A stretch of 64,000 bases of DNA from Acidimicrobiia bacterium (GTDB taxonomy: Bacteria > Actinomycetota > Acidimicrobiia > Spongiisociales > Spongiisociaceae): NCBI GenBank assembly GCA_003229305.1, contig QIDH01000058.1, forward strand, positions 1-64,000, in the 5' to 3' direction. Position 1 is the first letter of the stretch; each line of letters opens with the position of its first letter. Both the position numbers and the translations under genes were made by a program. Under the pieces are notes generated by a model. The model did not search any database. It was not told the origin of the DNA and saw nothing but the letters and a program-made list of their open reading frames with translations. Below, in pieces: positions 59,101-64,000 of this stretch.

Positions 59101-59273
59101 TGAAAGCTTTTCTGCTGGTTCATGTCCGTAGGTCAGCGCACACCTCGCAAGGGATGATGAAGGCTAGAGCCACAGCTACAACTACGGACGACCGGGCTCG
59201 TTCGGGTGGTGCGCAATTTCGATGTTGCGAAGGAACCAGCCCGGCTTCATCCTCGGGCGAGGCAGTGAGACAG

Positions 59274-59298
59274 CGAAGGACCCCAGAGGGGTCCTTCG
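59274..59298. terminator. Perfect 11-bp hairpin, putative terminator
   Basis: CGAAGGACCCC-AGA-GGGGTCCTTCG between the PD-(D/E)XK-like gene and ssrA. Confidence 0.5.
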
Positions 59299-59339
59299 TT
59301 TGCATTCGGTTTGGCCCTTGGGGCCAAACCAGCGTGGAC

Positions 59340-59390
59340 GTTTGTGAAGCAAACTCCCTTAGGGCTTGGCCCGCCAGGGCCAAACCGGCG
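59340..59390 (-). repeat. tRNA-3'-linked hairpin repeat, copy 3
   Basis: Reverse complement CGCCGGTTTGGCCCTGGCGGGCCAAGCCCTAAGGGAGTTTGCTTCACAAAC directly abuts the tmRNA 3' end. Confidence 0.75.
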
Positions 59391-59737
59391 TGGAGGTGCG
59401 GGGAGTCGAACCCCGGTCCGTCGAGATTTCAGCGTCGGCATCTCCGAGCGCAGCCGACAGTGAGCATTCGGGCCACCAAGACTCTGTCGGCAAGCGACTC
59501 GGGGCCCTAGTCGGAGTTGGTCTTTCGCCGCCGGTCCCGACATCCCGGCGGCGGCATCCTGCTAAGCGACGCCCAACACCAGGAGACAGGAAGCTCCTTG
59601 GGTGGACGAGCTGTCAATTAAGCAGCCAGTGCGAAGTTATCTTCGGCACTTATGTTGTTTCCGGTTTGTTGACGAGGCTCCGGACCCCGGCTCGCTTCCG
59701 GCGCTTCAACTCTCGACGTCGAAGCCAGTTCACCCCC
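59391..59737 (-). ncRNA. ssrA: tmRNA
   Basis: 5' GGGGGTGAACTGGCTTCGACG and 3' GGGGTTCGACTCCCCGCACCTCCA pair as tRNA-like domain; tag ORF ends GCCGAAGATAACTTCGCACTGGCTGCTTAA (AEDNFALAA*). Confidence 0.95.
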
Positions 59738-59809
59738 ATATGGGTACGAACCAAGTGTACAGCCTCGAGCATTGCATGGAAAGGAGACTCTCGCGTATCC
59801 GCCCGCCCA

Positions 59810-60274
59810 CTATTGGTCGATTCGACCCCTCCGACTCTGGGCCTTGTCCATCTCCCGCTTCTCCTCACGGGCCCGGATCTTGTGGCGCTTGTCGTACTGG
59901 CGGGAACCTTTGCCGAGGCCGAGCTCTACCTTTGCTACTCCGCCTTTGAAATACATTCGGATCGGGACGAGGGTTGAACCCTGACTTGCCAGCTTGCCGG
60001 CAATCTTGGTGATCTCGTGACGATGCAGCAGCAGCTTGCGTTCCCGTTCCGGTTCATGTCCCCCGAGACGCGCATAGTTGTACGGGGCGATGTGCACACC
60101 GATCAGGAACACTTCGCCTCGTCTGACGAATGCGTACCCGTCTCCGAGGTTGGCCTGTCCGGCTCTGAGGCTCTTCACTTCTGACCCGGACAGAACGATT
60201 CCTGCCTCGAAGGTGTCCTCGAAGTCGTAGTCGAAACGCGCCTTGCGGTTGGTTGCGATGGCCTTGATCGTCAT
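59810..60274 (-). CDS. smpB: SsrA-binding protein SmpB
   Basis: IATNRKARFDYDFEDTFEAGIVLSGSEVKSLRAGQANLGDGYAFVRRGEVFLIGVHIAPY. Confidence 0.98.
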   Translation of the reverse strand: MTIKAIATNRKARFDYDFEDTFEAGIVLSGSEVKSLRAGQANLGDGYAFVRRGEVFLIGVHIAPYNYARLGGHEPERERKLLLHRHEITKIAGKLASQGSTLVPIRMYFKGGVAKVELGLGKGSRQYDKRHKIRAREEKREMDKAQSRRGRIDQ

Positions 60275-60281
60275 AGCCCGA

Positions 60282-61520
60282 TCAACCGTTCAGATACTTG
60301 GCAGGGTTGACCGGATTACCGTTCTCGCGGGTTTCGAAGTGAAGATGCGGGCCGGTCGAAAATCCTGTGCTGCCAACCCAGCCGACCACGTCGCCCGTCG
60401 ACACCGTCTGGCCACGTGTGACATTGATGCCGTTCATATGCGCATAGAAAGTGGTCAATCCGCCGCCGTGATCAATGATGACCGCGTTGCCGTAGCCCCC
60501 AAACCACTGAGCCAGGATCACGGTTCCGGAACCGGCGGCCCTGACGTTCGTCCCCGTAGGCGCGGCCAGGTCTATTCCTGTGTGAAGCTTGACAGCTCCA
60601 GTGATCGGATGCACCCGGTTGCCGAATGGCGACGACAACCGACCGTTGACCGGCCACGACAGAACGCCAGGGTTCGTTCCACCGCTGCTTTGGCGAGCTG
60701 CAATCTCGCGTTCGAGGGCCACGGTGTCAGCCGCCAGCGCGACCATCTCGTTGTCCCAGGCCGCGATGTCATGATTGATCGCCGCAATCAATTCCTGCTG
60801 CTTTTCCAGCTCTGCGTCCAAGTCGACGTGCACCAAATCAAGAGCGGCCTGATCCTCTTCGACCTCCCGTCGATCCGAGTCGAGGGCGGCAAGAACCTCC
60901 ACCTGTCTGGCCTTTTCGGCGGCCAAGAGTTCTGCCTGGCTGGTCTCCAGGATTTCAAGCAGTTCCAACGATTTGAGGAGCGCCTCGGTATCAACGAGGA
61001 GATTCTCGGCGTACTCGTAGCCCACCTGGAAATCGGCCGAACCGTCAACCGCGAACACCGCTCCACCCAGCCCATAAACACCACTGATGTACATGTCTAC
61101 GGCACGATCTTGAACCGTGCTGCGGGTATCTCGCTTATCGAGCTGGGTCGCTGCCAATTCCGCAGCCAGGATGTCGATAGTCCGCTCGGTCTCAGCGATT
61201 ACTTCTTCCTGGAACTCGATATTCGAAGCAATCCTGTCGATTTCGGCCTGGGCAGCGTTGAGTTCCGCTCGGAGTACACCCATCCGCTCTTGGGTTTCAA
61301 CGAGTTGGCCTGCGTACACCGAGCGGCTGTGCTCTGCCTCCTCGATCTGAGCGAGCAGGTCCTTGATTTCAAGACCGTTGGCCTCGATCTGCTCTTCTTC
61401 TGACGTTTGGGCACTGACAGGCGAACCCTGATCCGAGAGGCTGATCAGCAGGAAAAAACCAACCGCGACAACGGCAACCACACCCGCTCTGCGAGTCCGT
61501 AAAGAGGTCATACCGATCAA
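60282..61520 (-). CDS. M23-family peptidase with coiled-coil (EnvC/NlpD-like)
   Basis: Coiled coil; TGIDLAAPTGTNVRAAGSGTVILAQWFGGYGNAVIIDHGGGLTTFYAHM...VGSTGFSTGPHLHFETRENG; next to ftsEX. Confidence 0.93.
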   Translation of the reverse strand: MIGMTSLRTRRAGVVAVVAVGFFLLISLSDQGSPVSAQTSEEEQIEANGLEIKDLLAQIEEAEHSRSVYAGQLVETQERMGVLRAELNAAQAEIDRIASNIEFQEEVIAETERTIDILAAELAATQLDKRDTRSTVQDRAVDMYISGVYGLGGAVFAVDGSADFQVGYEYAENLLVDTEALLKSLELLEILETSQAELLAAEKARQVEVLAALDSDRREVEEDQAALDLVHVDLDAELEKQQELIAAINHDIAAWDNEMVALAADTVALEREIAARQSSGGTNPGVLSWPVNGRLSSPFGNRVHPITGAVKLHTGIDLAAPTGTNVRAAGSGTVILAQWFGGYGNAVIIDHGGGLTTFYAHMNGINVTRGQTVSTGDVVGWVGSTGFSTGPHLHFETRENGNPVNPAKYLNG

Positions 61521-62389
61521 ACCTTCAGGAACCGTCTCAGGCCAAGCGAGCTACCGATGAATCCGGCGAAGCCACCAAACAAGAAGATTGCAACGCTCCA
61601 TCGGAGAAGAAAGTCACCCGAGACCTGCAAGAGAATGAAGAAGTCGGGATTGGTTCCCGACAGAACGTAGTGGCCGAATAACACAGCCCCCACGGCCAAG
61701 GCGCCACCTATCAGTCCTTCGATGATGCCCTCGAGGATGAACGGAATACGGATGAACCAGTTTCCTGCCCCCACCAACTTCATGATTCCGACCTCCTCTC
61801 TCCTCGCATAGATCGCCATACGGATCGTATTCGCGATCAGGACCACGGCCGCAGTGGTCAACAGGATGACGAGGCCGATCCCGATCGCAGACAATGCCCT
61901 CGTCACGGACAGCAGCCGTTCGATTGCCTCGACCTGTACGTCGATCTTGCGGACCACTGGTTCGCCGACGAGTCGGAACTGTACGTTCTCGTACAAGTCG
62001 ACATCCGTCAGTTCGATTCGGATTGAGGCCGGAAGTACGTTCGGATCTACCTCATCGAGGATCGCAGGGTTGTTTGCGAACATCTCCTGAAATTCCTGAT
62101 AGGCCTGCGCCTTGTTGAAATAGTCGGCGGTCTTGACCTCTTCGTAGTCCAGAATCTGGCTCAGGAGATCCGTGTGGGCATTTGGACCGAGATCATCCTG
62201 AAGCCAGACGATTATGTGGTTGCCCTGTTGCCATCTAAGAGTATTGAGGTTCACCAGTTCGTTGAATACCAATGCGCTGAAGGCCAGCGCCAAAGAGATG
62301 AAGACCGCGAGAACCGCCGCACTCACTACCAGGACGTTGCGACGAAAGCTGGTCAGCGCCTCACCGAGAAGATATACGAGCCGAGTCAT
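61517..62389 (-). CDS. ftsX: Cell division protein FtsX
   Basis: YLLGEALTSFRRNVLVVSAAVLAVFISLALAF; four TM segments; coupled to ftsE. Confidence 0.95.
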   Translation of the reverse strand: MTRLVYLLGEALTSFRRNVLVVSAAVLAVFISLALAFSALVFNELVNLNTLRWQQGNHIIVWLQDDLGPNAHTDLLSQILDYEEVKTADYFNKAQAYQEFQEMFANNPAILDEVDPNVLPASIRIELTDVDLYENVQFRLVGEPVVRKIDVQVEAIERLLSVTRALSAIGIGLVILLTTAAVVLIANTIRMAIYARREEVGIMKLVGAGNWFIRIPFILEGIIEGLIGGALAVGAVLFGHYVLSGTNPDFFILLQVSGDFLLRWSVAIFLFGGFAGFIGSSLGLRRFLKV

Positions 62390-63072
62390 GCCGTCCCCTC
62401 GTATCCACTCTCACGCTGATCACGAACGACCCGGCCGCGATCCAACTGGACCACCCTGCGCTGCATGGCGTCGACGATCGCATGATCGTGGGTGGCCATC
62501 ATGATGGTGGTGCCTGTTCGGTTGATACGGTCCAGCAATCGCATGATCCCGACCGATGTTGCCGGATCGAGGTTCCCGGTCGGCTCGTCCGCCAAGAGAA
62601 TCGGCGGTCGGTTGACAAATGCCCTGGCGATCGAAACTCGCTGCTGCTCGCCGCCGGACAATTGGTGCGGGTAGCGATCTGCCTTGGTCGACAAACCTAC
62701 CAACTCGAGCACCTGTTGCACCTGCCGTCTCGCCACAGCCCTTGGTCGACCGATGACCTCGAGCGCAAACCCGACGTTCTCGCCGACCGTCTTCGAGGGG
62801 AGGAGCTTGAAGTCCTGAAAAACGGTTCCAACCGAGCGTCGCAAGTAAGGAATTTTCCAGTTTGGGAGGGTAGCGATGTCTTTGCCTGCCACCCAGATCA
62901 CGCCCTTGGTCAAACGTTCCTCACGCAAACACAGACGGATGAGGGTCGATTTGCCCGATCCAGACGGCCCGACCAGAAACACAAACGCGCCCTTGCGAAT
63001 ATCGAGATCGACGTCACGGGCAGCGACGATACCGCCGTTATAAACCTTGGTGACGCCTTCGAGTCGAATCAT
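62386..63072 (-). CDS. ftsE: Cell division ATP-binding protein FtsE
   Basis: FVFLVGPSGSGKSTLIRLCLREE, HQLSGGEQQRVSIARAFVNRPPILLADEPTGNLDP. Confidence 0.97.
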   Translation of the reverse strand: MIRLEGVTKVYNGGIVAARDVDLDIRKGAFVFLVGPSGSGKSTLIRLCLREERLTKGVIWVAGKDIATLPNWKIPYLRRSVGTVFQDFKLLPSKTVGENVGFALEVIGRPRAVARRQVQQVLELVGLSTKADRYPHQLSGGEQQRVSIARAFVNRPPILLADEPTGNLDPATSVGIMRLLDRINRTGTTIMMATHDHAIVDAMQRRVVQLDRGRVVRDQRESGYEGTA

Positions 63073-63209
63073 GTTTCGATGGCCTCTTGAAGTCTTGGAA
63101 ATTTCGTCGGTTCAGAACCGAGCCGAGAGGCCCTCGCCTTCCACCGGCCTGATCCGCCGCCTGGCAGGATACTTTGACCCCGCCCGCTACCCAAAGACCA
63201 CAGCCACAG

Positions 63210-64000
63210 CTAGCCAGAGTTTTCGGCGCGCTCTTGGTTTGCTCTGCGCCAATGGAGGTAGGACTCCGAGAAAGGGGTGAGCGCACCATTCAGGACTCCC
63301 TGGACGTTGCCGACCTCCAAGCCGGTGCGGAGGTCTTTGGCCATTTGGTATGGCTGGAGCACGTAAGAGCGGATTTGGCGGCCCCAGGCGGCCTCCTTCT
63401 GTTCTCCTCGGATGGAGTCCAACTGGTTTTGCCGCTCTTGACGGGCCAGGTCAGCAAGGCGGGCCTTGAGCATCACCATCGCCTTGGCCCGGTTCTGGAT
63501 CTGGCTGCGCTCTGCCTGACATTCGACCACGGTGTTGGTCGGTATGTGGGTGATCCGCACGGCCGAGTCTGTCGTGTTGACATGCTGGCCGCCAGCGCCT
63601 TGCGAACGGAACGTGTCGATCCGCAGATCGTCTGAGATGATCTCGATCTCTGTGTCCTCGACCTGGGGAATGACGTCGACGGCCGCGAACGAAGTGTGAC
63701 GACGAGAATTCGAATCGAACGGGCTGATCCGCACCAGCCGATGCACGCCGCGCTCCCCCTCGAACGTTCCGTACGCGTACTCGCCTTCAATGGTCAATGT
63801 GACCGACTTGATCCCGGCCTCCTCGCCCTCCGAGTACTGGTCGACCTCGAAACTGAACCCGTTGGTTTCCATGAAACGTGAGTACATGCGGAGCATCATC
63901 TCCGCCCAGTCCTGGGCGTCTACGCCCCCTGCGCCCGCGTGGATACTCACGATGGCCGTATGGTCGTCATATTCACCGAAGTACAGGGATTCGACTTCGA
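63210..64000 (-). CDS. prfB: Peptide chain release factor 2 (5' end beyond the window)
   Basis: SIHAGAGGVDAQDWAEMMLRMY, FRSQGAGGQHVNTTDSAVRITHIPTNTVVECQ (GGQ); frame open to the window edge. Confidence 0.96.
   Translation of the reverse strand, partial: EVESLYFGEYDDHTAIVSIHAGAGGVDAQDWAEMMLRMYSRFMETNGFSFEVDQYSEGEEAGIKSVTLTIEGEYAYGTFEGERGVHRLVRISPFDSNSRRHTSFAAVDVIPQVEDTEIEIISDDLRIDTFRSQGAGGQHVNTTDSAVRITHIPTNTVVECQAERSQIQNRAKAMVMLKARLADLARQERQNQLDSIRGEQKEAAWGRQIRSYVLQPYQMAKDLRTGLEVGNVQGVLNGALTPFSESYLHWRRANQERAENSG

Noticed and set aside
60243-61403. 386-aa plus-strand ORF antisense to the M23 peptidase
   Set aside because: Shadow frame of a well-supported coiled-coil/M23 gene.

Overview
High-GC actinobacterial-type chromosomal segment (probably Acidimicrobiia-like; lineage inferred from gene order and codon character, not tested). 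It splits into two parts. (1) ~0.7-16.6 kb is an unusual metabolic island. It joins four families of the MSMEG_0565-0572 / sll0783-0787 ('Nit1C') neighbourhood (glycosyltransferase, radical SAM, GNAT, AIR-synthase-like) to a complete set of oxamate-transcarbamylase-type subunits (FdrA, DUF1116, DUF2877 = AllF/AllG/AllH type) plus carbamate kinase. It also carries a ComA-like phosphosulfolactate synthase homologue, a Cys-containing unknown protein, two fumarase/aspartase-superfamily lyases, a D-cysteine desulfhydrase/ACC-deaminase-fold PLP enzyme, an OsmC protein and a TIM-barrel amidohydrolase. No nitrilase, transporter or regulator is visible in it. I regard this as the best candidate for an undescribed pathway. 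(2) The rest is mostly conserved housekeeping sequence: rsfS-nadD, trkAH, proB-obg-rpmA-rplU-rne, tdk, rodA-pbp2-mreDCB, ndk, folC-valS, clpX-clpP-tig, rdgB-rph, pdxH, ssrA-smpB-M23-ftsX-ftsE-prfB, with six tRNAs plus tRNA-Ala and tmRNA. Secondary observations include a hairpin repeat family immediately downstream of tRNA-Lys and tmRNA and near tRNA-Ala, a hairpin-dense ORF-free patch at 20.68-20.92 kb, and a tandem degenerate PD-(D/E)XK/Fe-S-like protein next to ssrA. All family names come from reading the translations; no database search was run.
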